64,000 nucleotides of DNA from positions 234,238-298,237 of the forward strand of contig NZ_LMGA01000001.1 of the NCBI RefSeq assembly GCF_001427025.1, in the 5' to 3' direction. This DNA is from Mesorhizobium sp. Root554. Its GTDB lineage: Bacteria; Pseudomonadota; Alphaproteobacteria; Rhizobiales; Rhizobiaceae. The notes beneath the pieces are model-generated. The model saw only the letters and a list, made by a program, of their open reading frames with translations. It was not told the DNA's origin and did not search any database. A program made the translations under genes and the position numbers. Positions 15,730 to 24,782 of the stretch are shown here, piece by piece. The number at the start of each line of letters is the position of its first letter. Position 1 is the stretch's first letter.

Positions 15730-16467
15730 CTACCGGGTCAGCTTGTCGATTGCCGCCTTGAGTTGGCCTTCGCCTTCACCGCCAAAACGTTCGCTCATGA
15801 CGAGTTGGGATGGCGACAGGCGGCTTCGCCAGCCCTTGGTTTCCAGCTCAGGCCGAGGAGCGAATTCTGGCACCCGACCGACGCACAGATAAGCCACCGG
15901 AACGACATGGTCCGGGATCGACAGCAGCGATTTTAGCGCCGTTGTGTCGAGAATGCTCACCCAGCCGACGCCGATGCCCTCAGTGCGCGCCGCCAGCCAC
16001 AAATTCTGCACCGCGCAGACTGTGCTGAACACGTCCATCTCGGGATTGTGCCAGCGCCCGAGCGGCGAATCCCGCGCGCGCTCGCGATCGCAGGTGACGC
16101 AGAGGTTGAGCGCGCTCTCGCAAATCCCCTCAAGCCGCAACTTCCGGTAAAGCGCCTGCCTGTCCCCGGCGATGTGCGCGGCTTCTTCGCCGCGTGCCTT
16201 CAGGAACAGGTCGCGGACCTGCTCGCGGATGGCCCGGTCGCGGATGACGATGAAATTCCATGGCTGCATGAAGCCGACGGAAGGCGCGTGATGCGCCGCG
16301 TTGAGGATCCGCGCCAGGGTCGGATCGTCGATAGGCTCATCCGTGAAATCGGAGCGAACATCGCGGCGGGTGAAAATGGCCCGGTAAACGGCCTCGCGAT
16401 CCGCGTCGTCGAAGGCGGGTCTGGCGGCGGCGTCGACGGCATTAACGGGAGTATGAGTGGCGAACAT
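15730..16467 (-). CDS. bluB: 5,6-dimethylbenzimidazole synthase
   Basis: BluB breaks down FMNH2 with oxygen to make dimethylbenzimidazole, the lower ligand of vitamin B12. The 245-residue protein is a nitroreductase-fold enzyme with FTRRDVRSDF, HHAPSVGFMQPWNF and GVGWVSILD, as in rhizobial BluB. The frame is open to 16629, but ATG 16467 has GGGGAC just upstream and the longer version would translate the riboswitch. The gene lies downstream of a cobalamin riboswitch whose anti-Shine-Dalgarno can pair with its ribosome binding site. It is convergent with ribB, fitting a flavin link. Confidence 0.94.
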   Translation of the reverse strand: MFATHTPVNAVDAAARPAFDDADREAVYRAIFTRRDVRSDFTDEPIDDPTLARILNAAHHAPSVGFMQPWNFIVIRDRAIREQVRDLFLKARGEEAAHIAGDRQALYRKLRLEGICESALNLCVTCDRERARDSPLGRWHNPEMDVFSTVCAVQNLWLAARTEGIGVGWVSILDTTALKSLLSIPDHVVPVAYLCVGRVPEFAPRPELETKGWRSRLSPSQLVMSERFGGEGEGQLKAAIDKLTR

Positions 16468-16530
16468 CGCTTGTCCCCTCGCGATCGGCGGCAAGTCGCC
16501 CCGCCCGTCCATGCGGGGGACCATGTCTGC

Positions 16531-16685
16531 CGGGCCGGTCTTCTGGCTTGGGTTCATCCCGCTCCGGCGCCTTCCCGCCTGAAGGGCAGTGGCATTGACC
16601 GGAATGGTCCCCCTTACAGCGCTGGGCACGCCACGGATTTCAACCGTGTTCCCGATTCTCCCGCCTTGCGGCGGGCACCTGGCAG
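16531..16685 (-). promoter_or_regulatory. Cobalamin (B12) riboswitch of bluB
   Basis: Read on the minus strand, the element has the B12-box AAGCCAGAAGACCGGCC (16533-16549), GCCACTGCCC (16584-16593), CGGGAAGGCG (about 16567-16578) and, further 5', GGGAACACGGTTGAAATCCGTGG with CTGTAAG. All occur in the order of the cobalamin riboswitch consensus. Downstream, GTCCCC (16516-16521) is complementary to GGGGAC (16473-16478) in the bluB ribosome binding site, so a translational switch is likely: bound cobalamin would favour the sequestering hairpin. The element shares its 340-base gap with the start of the divergent HDAC-like gene. Confidence 0.92.
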
Positions 16686-16810
16686 CGAAACGAGGATAGC
16701 TGCCGCTGCTTTGCGTGAACAGGGCCGCGTCGGGTTTTTACGCGCGACTTTCCCCAGCCGAATTGCGCGTTTGCATGGCGGGGCCGGTTTCGGCGCTCTA
16801 TGTTAGGGCA

Positions 16811-17737
16811 ATGGTTACCCGTCTCTACACGCATCCCATCTACCTGGAGCATCTCACCCCGCCCGGCCACCCGGAGCGGCCGGACCGCCTTCGTGCGATA
16901 AGCCGGGCGCTGGATGAGGAAGGTTTCGCCGCGCTTGACCGGGTCGAAGCCCCGATGGGCGACGAACAGTCGATCCTGCGCGTCCATCCGGAGCCGTTCG
17001 TCGAAAGCGTACGCGCCGCGATCCCGCAAGCCGGACTGGCCAGCCTCGATGCCGACACTGTGGCGAGCCCGAAAAGCTGGCAGGCGACGCTGACGGCAAT
17101 CGGTGCCGCCAATGCCGCGGTGGACGACGTCTTCGAGGGCAGGGCGGCCAACGTGTTCGTCGCTTCGCGGCCTCCCGGCCACCATGCCGAGAGAACCACG
17201 GCCATGGGCTTTTGCCTGTTCAATCACGCCGCCATTGCCGCCCGCCACGCGCAGGCGAAACACGGCGCCGAGCGGGTGGCGATCGTCGATTGGGATGTCC
17301 ACCACGGCAACGGCACGCAGGATATCTTCTGGGACGATCCGACGGTTCTCTACTGTTCGACCCACCAGATGCCGCTCTATCCGGGCACCGGGGCCAAGAA
17401 CGAGACCGGCGCCGGCAATATCGTCAACGCGCCGCTCGCGCCGCAAACCGGCAGCGAGCAGTTCCGTGACGCCCTGCTGTCGCGCGTGCTGCCGTCGCTG
17501 GACGCCTTCGCCCCCGATCTCATCATCATTTCGGCCGGCTTCGACGCGCACTACCGCGACCCGCTGGCCGAGATCAATCTCACCGAAGACGATTTCGACT
17601 GGGCCACCGGGCAATTGATGGAACGCGCTGCCCGCCATTCATCCAACCGCCTCGTCAGCCTGCTGGAAGGCGGTTATGATCTGCAGGGGCTGGCATTCTC
17701 CGTTGCGGCCCATGTCGGGCGTCTCATGAAAGGATAG
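16811..17737 (+). CDS. Histone deacetylase family protein (acetylpolyamine amidohydrolase/AcuC-like)
   Basis: A 308-residue zinc hydrolase of the arginase/deacetylase fold. The catalytic His-His is in RPPGHHAE, and zinc ligands are in DWDVHHGNGTQDIF and SAGFDAHYRDPL. Bacterial members deacetylate polyamines, lysines or other small amides; the substrate here is not readable. ATG 16811 follows AGGGCA and gives the family N-terminus MVTRLYTHPIYLEHLTP; an upstream frame opening at 16715 is not conserved. xseB starts three bases after the stop, so the two are co-transcribed, an arrangement common in rhizobia. Confidence 0.9.
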   Translation: MVTRLYTHPIYLEHLTPPGHPERPDRLRAISRALDEEGFAALDRVEAPMGDEQSILRVHPEPFVESVRAAIPQAGLASLDADTVASPKSWQATLTAIGAANAAVDDVFEGRAANVFVASRPPGHHAERTTAMGFCLFNHAAIAARHAQAKHGAERVAIVDWDVHHGNGTQDIFWDDPTVLYCSTHQMPLYPGTGAKNETGAGNIVNAPLAPQTGSEQFRDALLSRVLPSLDAFAPDLIIISAGFDAHYRDPLAEINLTEDDFDWATGQLMERAARHSSNRLVSLLEGGYDLQGLAFSVAAHVGRLMKG

Positions 17738-17740
17738 GAA

Positions 17741-17992
17741 ATGGCCGACGAGCCGAACGAGGATGTCAAGGCGATGAGTTTCGAGCAGGCGCTCGATGCG
17801 CTGGAGAAGATCGTCGATGATCTGGAGCGCGGCGACGTGCCGCTCGACCAGTCGATCCGCATCTACGAGCGTGGCGAGGCGCTGAAGGCGCATTGCGACC
17901 GCCTGCTGAAGTCCGCCGAGGACAAGGTTGAGAAAATACGCCTGTCACGCGAAGGCCGGCCGGTTGGAACCGAGCCCCTGGACGCGGAATAG
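17741..17992 (+). CDS. xseB: Exodeoxyribonuclease VII small subunit
   Basis: An 83-residue helical protein with the XseB signature [22 protein letters not shown] (as FEQALDAL, then LEKIVDDLE) and [15 protein letters not shown]. XseB wraps around XseA to form the single-strand exonuclease ExoVII. The large subunit is not in the window. It lies three bases after the HDAC-like gene, and the stop is followed by an AAGGAGG Shine-Dalgarno for the DUF2277 gene. The xseB-dxs-tlyA order common in alphaproteobacteria is present here but interrupted by two extra genes. Confidence 0.93.
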   Translation: MADEPNEDVKAMSFEQALDALEKIVDDLERGDVPLDQSIRIYERGEALKAHCDRLLKSAEDKVEKIRLSREGRPVGTEPLDAE

Positions 17993-18015
17993 CAAAGGCC
18001 GAAGGAGGTTCAGCG

Positions 18016-18303
18016 ATGTGCCGGAACATCAGGACGCTGTTCAATTTCGATCCGCCGGCGACGGACGAGGAGGTTCGCGACGCCGCGCTTCAATTCGTGC
18101 GCAAGTTGAGTGGAACCACGCATCCATCGAAGAAAAACCAGGATGTTTTCGACCGGGCTGTCGATGCGGTTGCCGCGTCGGCCCGCCAACTGCTGGATTC
18201 CCTGGAGACGACGCAGCACCCCCGCGATCGCGAGGAAGTCGCCGCCAGGGCGCGGGCGAAGTCGGCGCAGCGCTTTCCCAAGATCGTCTTCGAGGATTCC
18301 TGA
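18016..18303 (+). CDS. DUF2277 family protein
   Basis: A 95-residue protein starting MCRNIRTLFNFDPPATDEE, the characteristic opening of DUF2277: an early Cys and Arg followed by a conserved helical core. There is no signal peptide or membrane segment. GAAGGAGG lies at a good distance before the ATG. The stop is six bases before the pirin-family ATG, so it is tightly coupled to that gene and probably to xseB upstream. The function of the family is not known to me. Confidence 0.85.
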   Translation: MCRNIRTLFNFDPPATDEEVRDAALQFVRKLSGTTHPSKKNQDVFDRAVDAVAASARQLLDSLETTQHPRDREEVAARARAKSAQRFPKIVFEDS

Positions 18304-18309
18304 TCCGCC

Positions 18310-19230
18310 ATGAGCTTCTTCCCCGGAAACGACCCGCATGCGGGCGATGCGTTTGCCAGCGACCAGATCGAACTGATGGTCATCCCCAACGCGCGCGACA
18401 TTGACGGCTTCCAGGTCCGCCGTGCGCTGCCGACGGCGCGCCGCAGGCTTGTCGGCCCGTTCATTTTCTTCGACCGCATGGGGCCTGCCATCCTGCGCGC
18501 CGGGCAGGCGCTGGACGTACGCCCGCACCCGCATATCGGCCTGTCCACCGTCACCTATCTGTTCGACGGCAAGATCAGGCACCGCGATTCGCTCGGAACT
18601 GAAATGGTCATCGAGCCCGGCGACGTGAATTTGATGACCGCCGGCCGCGGCATCGTGCATTCCGAACGCACCCCGGAGGAGCTGCGCGGCGCGCCAATGT
18701 CGGTTTCGGGCCTGCAGACGTGGCTGGCCTTGCCGGACGGCAAGGAAGAGGTCGCTCCCGTCTTCGAGAATACCGCCAGCGCCACGCTGCCGCAATTCGA
18801 CTCCGAGGGTGCTCGAGGCCGCGTCGTCATCGGTGAATTCGACGGGCTGAAATCGCCGGTGCGCGCTGCTTCCGAAACGCTCTATGCCGATATGCGGCTC
18901 TCGCCCGGCGCCCGCGTTCAGATACCGGCCGATGCCGAGGAGCGCGCCATCTATACGCTGGAAGGCGAGGTGTCGATTTCCGGGGACGTTTTCCCCGCCG
19001 AGCGGCTGCTTGTCTTCCGTCCCGGCGACGAGATCGTCGTTTCGTCGCAATCGGGCGCGCATTTCATGCTCTTCGGTGGCGCGTCTCTCGGTTCGAAGCG
19101 CTACATCTGGTGGAATTTCGTGTCCTCTTCGAAGGAGCGCATCGAACAGGCCAAGAATGAGTGGAAAACCGGCCGTTTCGACATCGTTCCGGGCGACGAG
19201 GAAGAGTTCATCCCGCTGCCCGAAAGCTGA
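18310..19230 (+). CDS. Pirin family protein
   Basis: A 306-residue bicupin. The N-terminal pirin cupin carries FFDRMGPA and the metal-binding pattern RPHPHIGLSTVTYLFDG...HRDSLG, where His residues and a later Glu would hold Fe or another metal. The second cupin is weaker (LEGEVSISGDVF). Pirins have been linked to quercetinase activity and redox control, but no substrate can be assigned here. Six bases separate it from DUF2277. dxs follows after 73 bases. Confidence 0.88.
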   Translation: MSFFPGNDPHAGDAFASDQIELMVIPNARDIDGFQVRRALPTARRRLVGPFIFFDRMGPAILRAGQALDVRPHPHIGLSTVTYLFDGKIRHRDSLGTEMVIEPGDVNLMTAGRGIVHSERTPEELRGAPMSVSGLQTWLALPDGKEEVAPVFENTASATLPQFDSEGARGRVVIGEFDGLKSPVRAASETLYADMRLSPGARVQIPADAEERAIYTLEGEVSISGDVFPAERLLVFRPGDEIVVSSQSGAHFMLFGGASLGSKRYIWWNFVSSSKERIEQAKNEWKTGRFDIVPGDEEEFIPLPES

Positions 19231-19303
19231 GCCGCGTCACCGCCGCGCATTTACTTTGCCGGCCAGCCGTCCTATTTCGCATGGGTAGCACAGGCATATT
19301 GAA

Positions 19304-21217
19304 TTGAGCCCGAAACCTGAAACGCCGCTTCTCGACAAGGTCCGCATTCCTGCCGACCTGCGATCGCTTGATGAGAGCGATCTGCCGCAGCTTGCGGCGG
19401 AATTGCGGGCGGAACTGATCGATGCGGTTTCCCACACGGGAGGCCATCTCGGCGCGGGCCTCGGCGTCGTCGAACTGACGGTGGCGCTGCACTACGTCTT
19501 CAACACGCCCGACGACCGGCTGATCTGGGACGTCGGCCATCAGGCCTATCCGCACAAGATACTGACCGGCCGCCGCGACCGCATCCGCACCTTGCGGCAG
19601 GAGGGCGGCCTTTCCGGCTTCACCAAGCGCGCCGAGAGCGAATACGATCCGTTCGGCGCGGCGCACTCGTCGACCTCCATCTCCGCCGGCCTCGGCATGG
19701 CCGTGGCGCGCGACCTGTCGGGCGGCAAGAACAACGTCATCGCGGTCATCGGCGACGGCGCCATGTCAGCCGGCATGGCCTACGAGGCGATGAACAATGC
19801 AGGCGCTCTCGACGCGCGGCTGATCGTCATCCTCAACGACAATGATATGTCGATTGCACCGCCCACCGGCGCGATGAGCGCCTATCTGGCGCGTCTCGCC
19901 TCCGGCCGCGCCTATCTCGGGCTGCGCGATTTCGGCAAGAAGCTGACCGCTTATCTCGGCAAGCGCGCCGACCGGGCCATCAAGCGCGCTGTCGAGCACG
20001 CGCGCGGCTATGTTACCGGCGGCACCATGTTCGAGGAGCTGGGCTTCTACCATATCGGCCCCATCGATGGTCACAATCTCGAGCATCTGGTTCCTGTCCT
20101 CAAGAATGTGCGCGACAATGGCGACGGCCCGGTGCTGATCCATGTCGTGACGCAGAAGGGCAAAGGCTATGCGCCCGCCGAAGCGGCCGCCGACAAATAC
20201 CATGGCGTCAACAAATTCGACGTCGTCACCGGCGCGCAGGCCAAGGCGCCCGCCAATGCGCCGAGCTACACCAGGGTGTTCGCCGAAAGCCTGATCCAGG
20301 AAGCGCGCGAGGACGAGAAAATCGTCGCCGTCACCGCCGCCATGCCTTCCGGCACCGGCCTCGACCTGTTCGGCGATGCCTTTCCCGAACGGACTTTCGA
20401 TGTCGGCATCGCCGAGCAGCATGCCGTCACCTTCGCGGCAGGCCTCGCTACCGAGGGCTACAAGCCCTTCGCCACGATCTATTCGACCTTCCTGCAGCGC
20501 GCCTACGACCAGGTCGTCCATGACGTCGCGATCCAGAAGCTGCCGGTGCGGTTCCCGATCGACAGGGCAGGTTTTGTCGGCGCCGACGGACCGACGCATT
20601 GCGGCGCCTTCGACACCGCTTATCTCGCCCTGCTTCCCGGTTTCGTGGTCATGGCCGCCGCCGACGAGGCCGAACTCAAGCACATGGTCCGCACCGCCGC
20701 GGCCTATGATGAAGGCCCGATTTCCTTCCGCTATCCGCGCGGCAACGGCGTCGGCGTCGACATGCCGGAACGCGGGTCGGTGCTGGAAATCGGCAGGGGC
20801 AGGGTGCTGAGGGAAGGCACCAAGGTCGCGCTCCTGTCATTCGGCACGCGGCTTCAGGATTGCCTTCTCGCCGCCGAGGAACTCGGCGCCGCCGGGCTAT
20901 CGACGACGGTTGCCGACGCGCGCTTCGCCAAGCCGCTCGACGAGGATCTGATCCGCCGGCTGGCTCGATCGCATGAGATACTGGTGACGGTGGAAGAAGG
21001 CTCGGTCGGTGGTTTCGCCAGCCATGTCCTGCAATTCCTGGCGCATGAAGGGCTTCTGGAAAGCGGCCTGAAAGTTCGCCCGCTTATCCTGCCGGACGCT
21101 TTCGTCGACCAGGCCAAGCCGGAGAAGATGTATGTCGATGCCGGGCTCGACTCGACGGGCATCGTGCACACCGTCTTTTCCGCGCTTGGCCACTCCACCA
21201 GCGCCCAGCGCGCATAA
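19304..21217 (+). CDS. dxs: 1-deoxy-D-xylulose-5-phosphate synthase
   Basis: Dxs condenses pyruvate and glyceraldehyde 3-phosphate, the first step of the MEP isoprenoid pathway. The 637-residue protein is a full-length transketolase-like enzyme with [13 protein letters not shown], the thiamine diphosphate motif [16 protein letters not shown] starting at Gly150, and a complete pyrimidine and C-terminal domain. The start is a TTG at 19304, because no in-frame ATG precedes the conserved [12 protein letters not shown]. The ATG at 19281 is out of frame. The pathway's last enzyme, IspH, is at 35.5 kb. Products feed UbiA and CtaB in this window. Confidence 0.96.
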   Translation: MSPKPETPLLDKVRIPADLRSLDESDLPQLAAELRAELIDAVSHTGGHLGAGLGVVELTVALHYVFNTPDDRLIWDVGHQAYPHKILTGRRDRIRTLRQEGGLSGFTKRAESEYDPFGAAHSSTSISAGLGMAVARDLSGGKNNVIAVIGDGAMSAGMAYEAMNNAGALDARLIVILNDNDMSIAPPTGAMSAYLARLASGRAYLGLRDFGKKLTAYLGKRADRAIKRAVEHARGYVTGGTMFEELGFYHIGPIDGHNLEHLVPVLKNVRDNGDGPVLIHVVTQKGKGYAPAEAAADKYHGVNKFDVVTGAQAKAPANAPSYTRVFAESLIQEAREDEKIVAVTAAMPSGTGLDLFGDAFPERTFDVGIAEQHAVTFAAGLATEGYKPFATIYSTFLQRAYDQVVHDVAIQKLPVRFPIDRAGFVGADGPTHCGAFDTAYLALLPGFVVMAAADEAELKHMVRTAAAYDEGPISFRYPRGNGVGVDMPERGSVLEIGRGRVLREGTKVALLSFGTRLQDCLLAAEELGAAGLSTTVADARFAKPLDEDLIRRLARSHEILVTVEEGSVGGFASHVLQFLAHEGLLESGLKVRPLILPDAFVDQAKPEKMYVDAGLDSTGIVHTVFSALGHSTSAQRA

Positions 21218-21325
21218 GCGCACAATATTTATTGTATTTTAGTGGTAAATTTCGGCTGCCTGGCGCTGCCGGAACTGGTCGCCTGGAGCATTGTGGAACT
21301 TGGTGCCGCAGCTGCTTGAAAACTA

Positions 21326-21352
21326 TCGAGGCGCCCATTTTGGGCGCTTCGA
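21326..21352. terminator. Hairpin in the dxs/xthA convergent gap
   Basis: TCGAGGCGCCC (21326-21336) and GGGCGCTTCGA (21342-21352) form an 11 bp stem with one G-T pair and a five-base ATTTT loop, midway between the convergent stops of dxs and xthA. No long T-run follows on either strand, so it is at best a weak or bidirectional terminator. Confidence 0.5.
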
Positions 21353-21404
21353 TGCCCCGAACCGGTATCACGGATCCAGCCATTCACTTTAAATCTCATC
21401 CTGG

Positions 21405-22181
21405 CTAAGTCTGCTTCAGCTTGACCCATGCCGGAGCATGGTCGCTCGCCCCTTCCTCGCCCCGCACGTCACGATCGACGCCAGCGTCTTCGAGGCGATC
21501 GGCGAGGTCAGGGCTCAACAGCAAATGGTCGAGCCGCAAGCCCGCGTCGCGCGGCCAACGGTTCCGCTTGTAGTGCCAAAAGGTGTAAATGCGCTCGTCC
21601 GGGTGGATCGTCCGCAGCGCGTCGGTCCAACTGCGGCCGACCAGTCTCTTGAATGCGGCCCTGCTTTCCGGCTGGATAAGGGCATCGTCATCCCAGGATT
21701 TCGTCGGGTAGATATCGAGTTCAGTCGGGGCGACGTTGAAATCGCCGGCGAGGACGATGGGAGCGCCGGACTTGCGGAGCTTAGTCGCATGCGCCTGCAG
21801 GCGCTTCATCCAGGCAAGCTTGTAGTCGAACTTCGGCCCCGGTTGCGGGTTGCCGTTGGGCGCATAGATCGATGCAATGAGGACTCCGCGCACCGCTGCC
21901 TCGATATAGCGGGCCTGAGTGTCATCGGGATCGCCCGGCAATTCTGTTCTGGTGACCACCGGCTCTGAACCGCGGGCCAGGATTGCGACGCCGTTCCAGG
22001 TCTTCTGCCCCACCCAGACCGAGCGATAGCCAGCCTCGGCTATGGCTTGTTCGGGGAACGACCGCTGATCGGCCTTCAACTCCTGCAGGCACACCACATC
22101 CGGCTTGCGGGTCCGCATCCAGGCCGTCAGGTTTTCCAGCCGCCGGTTGACATTGTTGATGTTGAAGGTGGCGATCAGCAC
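21405..22181 (-). CDS. xthA: Exodeoxyribonuclease III
   Basis: A 258-residue AP endonuclease/3'-exonuclease of base excision repair. The N-terminus MLIATFNINNVNRRLENL, LQELKADQRSFP, GDFNVAPTELDIYP and the final GASDHAPAWVKL give the metal- and phosphate-binding residues of the Xth (EEP) family. It is convergent with dxs. The family has paralogues in many rhizobia, so this may not be the only copy. Confidence 0.93.
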   Translation of the reverse strand: MLIATFNINNVNRRLENLTAWMRTRKPDVVCLQELKADQRSFPEQAIAEAGYRSVWVGQKTWNGVAILARGSEPVVTRTELPGDPDDTQARYIEAAVRGVLIASIYAPNGNPQPGPKFDYKLAWMKRLQAHATKLRKSGAPIVLAGDFNVAPTELDIYPTKSWDDDALIQPESRAAFKRLVGRSWTDALRTIHPDERIYTFWHYKRNRWPRDAGLRLDHLLLSPDLADRLEDAGVDRDVRGEEGASDHAPAWVKLKQT

Positions 22182-22412
22182 GGTCTATGCGCTCTCGACG
22201 GTTGGTTGCTTGTGGCTTGCAAGGGATGCCAAGCGATCTAGCGCGTTGCATCCGGCGCGTTGAATCAGTTTCCCAGCTTGATGAATCGGATTGTCTGAAA
22301 TCCATTCTAACGGCTTGTTTACGCTTCTTTTTGACAGCATGCTTACCTTGTCTCTTGGCCGTTTTTCAACGCGCACCTGCTAGGAAACGATCCGGCAGGG
22401 AGAATAAAAAGA

Positions 22413-22649
22413 ATGACACGGCTTCTCGCGGGCATGGCCTTTTTCATGCTCGTCACCGCGCAGGCGACGGCGGAAACGCCCTATGACCGCAAGCTGGAGC
22501 AGGCGGTCATGCGCATCGTCGCCGCCAAGATGGGCGACATACGCGGCGGCTTTTCCTACGCCCAGACACCGCAGTTGATCCGGGCTCCATCCGTCCCCTT
22601 CGCGGCGCCGCGTGAAGAGGCTTCGGCCGGGGCAAAGGACGCGGGCTGA
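22413..22649 (+). CDS. Small secreted hypothetical protein (78 residues)
   Basis: Not recognised. A signal peptide is clear (MTRLLAGMAFFMLVTAQATA, cleavage after ATA); the mature part is about 58 residues, beginning ETPYDRKLEQAVMRIVAAKMGDIRGGF, with a short amphipathic helix and a Pro/Ala-rich tail. CAGGGAG lies upstream of the ATG. It lies between xthA (divergent, 231 bases of gap) and tlyA (68 bases). The gap to the left shows TTGACA at 22331-22336, a possible -35 box, but no good -10 box. Confidence 0.6.
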   Translation: MTRLLAGMAFFMLVTAQATAETPYDRKLEQAVMRIVAAKMGDIRGGFSYAQTPQLIRAPSVPFAAPREEASAGAKDAG

Positions 22650-22717
22650 TCGTCCTCACCGCGGCACCTGCGGTCACAACGGTTGCGTTCGTGGTCCGCT
22701 TTCGCCATTGAAGGCGG

Positions 22718-23479
22718 ATGAACAATCAGCCAGCCAGCCAGCGTCAGCGGCTCGATGAACTGCTCGTCGAACGCGGCCTGTTCGCCAGCCGGTCGCGCGC
22801 CCGCGACGCGGTGCAGCGCGGCACGGTTTCCGTCGATGGACTGGCGCAGGTCAAGGCGGGTGTTCTGGTTTCCGGCGACGCCGAGATCGCCGTGGCCGAT
22901 CCGGCCCGGAATTATGTCTCGCGCGCCGCGCTGAAGCTGATCGCCGGGCTGGACCATTTCGGCTTCGATCCGCAAGGCGCGGATGCGCTCGACATCGGCG
23001 CATCGACCGGCGGCTTCACGCAGGTCCTGCTCGAGCGCGGCGCTGGCCATGTCACGGCCATCGATGTCGGCCACGGGCAGATGCATCCTTCGGTCCGCGA
23101 CGACAGCCGCGTGACATCCGTCGAGGGGCTGAACGCCCGCAACCTCACCGCGTCCGATCTGGCCAGACGCGTGCCGGATTTCATCGTCTCGGACGTTTCC
23201 TTCATCTCGCTGAAGCTGGCGCTGCCGCCGGCGCTCGCCCTGGCGGGCAAGGGCGCCAAGGCCGTCCTGCTGGTCAAGCCGCAATTCGAGGCGGGCCGCG
23301 AACGCATCGGCAAGGGCGGGCTGCTGAGGGACCCGGCGGATGCCGAGCGCATAGCCGAAGATTTGCGTGACTGGCTGAATGCCGTTTCGGGCTGGCATGC
23401 TGTCGGCCTGCATCCTTCGCCAATCGAAGGCGGCGACGGCAACAGCGAATTCCTGCTTGGTGGGATAAAGGACCGATGA
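22718..23479 (+). CDS. tlyA: TlyA family rRNA 2'-O-methyltransferase
   Basis: The 253-residue protein has an N-terminal S4 RNA-binding domain (RLDELLVERGLFASRSRARDAV, i.e. RLDELL through SRARDAV, residues 8-28). An FtsJ-like methyltransferase follows with the SAM site DIGASTGGFTQVLLERGA. TlyA methylates 16S and 23S rRNA ribose and is often misnamed hemolysin. The stop TGA overlaps the next ATG by four bases (23476-23479), so it is translationally coupled with the following RNA methyltransferase. Confidence 0.92.
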   Translation: MNNQPASQRQRLDELLVERGLFASRSRARDAVQRGTVSVDGLAQVKAGVLVSGDAEIAVADPARNYVSRAALKLIAGLDHFGFDPQGADALDIGASTGGFTQVLLERGAGHVTAIDVGHGQMHPSVRDDSRVTSVEGLNARNLTASDLARRVPDFIVSDVSFISLKLALPPALALAGKGAKAVLLVKPQFEAGRERIGKGGLLRDPADAERIAEDLRDWLNAVSGWHAVGLHPSPIEGGDGNSEFLLGGIKDR

Positions 23480-24711
23480 ACGTGCGTTTCACCATCGACA
23501 GGCTGGGCGCGCACGGTGACGGCATCGCCCGGACCGAGTCCGGCGATGTCTTCATCCCTTTCACGCTGCCGGGCGAAACGGTGACGGCGGCGCTTGCGAG
23601 GGATCGCGCCGCGTTGATGGCTGTGCTCGAACCGTCGCCGCTGCGTGTCGCGCCGCCCTGCCGGCATTTCACCGAATGCGGCGGCTGCGCGCTGCAGCAT
23701 CTGGAAGCCGAGGCCTACCGTGCCTGGAAAAGGGAGCGGGTCGTTCAGGCCTTGAGAGGAATCGACTGCGCTGTCGGTCCGATCATTGCCTGCGAACCGC
23801 ATACGCGCCGCCGCGCCACCCTGGCCGCGCGCCGCACCGAGGCCGGCATGCTGCTCGGCTTCAACCGGCATCTGTCGTCGGAGATCATTCCCATCGAGGA
23901 ATGCCCGATCCTGCTTCCCGAGATCGTCGGTGCTTTCGACAGGCTGAGAGCCGTTGCAAGTTCCCTCTGCACCACGACGAAGCCGTTTCATCTGACTGTA
24001 ACGGCCACGATTTCCGGCCTTGATGTCGCTGCTCAGGATTCTGGCCGGCTGGATGACAGGCAGCGTCGCGAGGCCGCGGATTTCGCCATCCGCGAAGGCC
24101 TGGCGCGGCTTTCCGTCGATGGCGAGGTCGTCGTCGAGACGAAAAAGCCCGTGGTCATGTTCGGCAATGTCGCCGTCAGCCCACCGCCCGGTGCGTTTCT
24201 GCAGGCGGCCCATCAAGCCGAGCAGGCCATGGCCGGGCTGGTCGGCGAGCATCTCACGAAAGCCAAGCGGATTGCCGACCTGTTTTCCGGCTGCGGCAGT
24301 TTCGCGTTGCGGCTGGCGTCGAAGTCCGAGGTCCATGCGGTGGAAGGCGATGCGGCCGCGCTTGCGGCGCTCGACCGCAGCTTTCGCTTCGCCAGCGGCC
24401 TGAAGCGGGTGACGACCGAGAAGCGCGATCTTTTCCGCCGTCCGCTCACCTTCAAGGAACTGGCCGCTTTCGACGGGCTGGTGTTCGACCCGCCGCGCGC
24501 CGGCGCCGAGGACCAGGCAAAGCAGATCGCCCGGTCGGACGTGCCTTATGTGGCCGCGGTGTCCTGCAATCCCGTGACGCTGTCGCGCGACCTGCGCATC
24601 TTGCTGGACGGCGGCTACAGGCTGACAAGCGTCACACCCATCGACCAGTTCCTCTGGTCGCCGCATGTCGAGGCGGTCGCGCTGCTGGAGAAGCCGCGGA
24701 AAAGGCGTTGA
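23476..24711 (+). CDS. RNA (uracil-5-)-methyltransferase family, RlmD/TrmA-like
   Basis: A 411-residue SAM-dependent m5U methyltransferase. It starts with a TRAM-like domain (IDRLGAHGDGIAR), has a probable [4Fe-4S] cluster site CRHFTECGGCALQH (with a further Cys after residue 95), the SAM-binding DLFSGCGSFALRLA, and the catalytic SCNPVTLSRD. It should methylate a uridine in 23S rRNA (RlmC/RlmD type), but the exact position is not decidable. The ATGA overlap with tlyA suggests a two-gene rRNA modification unit. An AT-richer toxin-antitoxin promoter begins right after it. Confidence 0.9.
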   Translation: MNVRFTIDRLGAHGDGIARTESGDVFIPFTLPGETVTAALARDRAALMAVLEPSPLRVAPPCRHFTECGGCALQHLEAEAYRAWKRERVVQALRGIDCAVGPIIACEPHTRRRATLAARRTEAGMLLGFNRHLSSEIIPIEECPILLPEIVGAFDRLRAVASSLCTTTKPFHLTVTATISGLDVAAQDSGRLDDRQRREAADFAIREGLARLSVDGEVVVETKKPVVMFGNVAVSPPPGAFLQAAHQAEQAMAGLVGEHLTKAKRIADLFSGCGSFALRLASKSEVHAVEGDAAALAALDRSFRFASGLKRVTTEKRDLFRRPLTFKELAAFDGLVFDPPRAGAEDQAKQIARSDVPYVAAVSCNPVTLSRDLRILLDGGYRLTSVTPIDQFLWSPHVEAVALLEKPRKRR

Positions 24712-24748
24712 TGGCGCGGGCTTGAATTGCGCACCAATTGCGCTTATT

Positions 24749-24766
24749 TTGACATATACTAGTCAA
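24749..24766 (+). promoter_or_regulatory. Palindromic operator/-10 region of the RES-Xre operon
   Basis: TTGAC-N8-GTCAA (24749-24766) is a clean inverted repeat, and TATACT at 24755-24760 inside it makes a good -10 box. It lies 16 bases before the antitoxin ATG. Such an operator would let the antitoxin or toxin-antitoxin complex block its own promoter, as known for related modules. The -35 box is weak. Confidence 0.5.
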
Positions 24767-24782
24767 TTCATGGATAGAATAA

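Noticed and set aside
22331-22359. Promoter at TTGACA upstream of the small secreted protein
   Set aside because: A perfect -35 box, but the sequence 17 bases on (CTTGGC) is not a -10 box.
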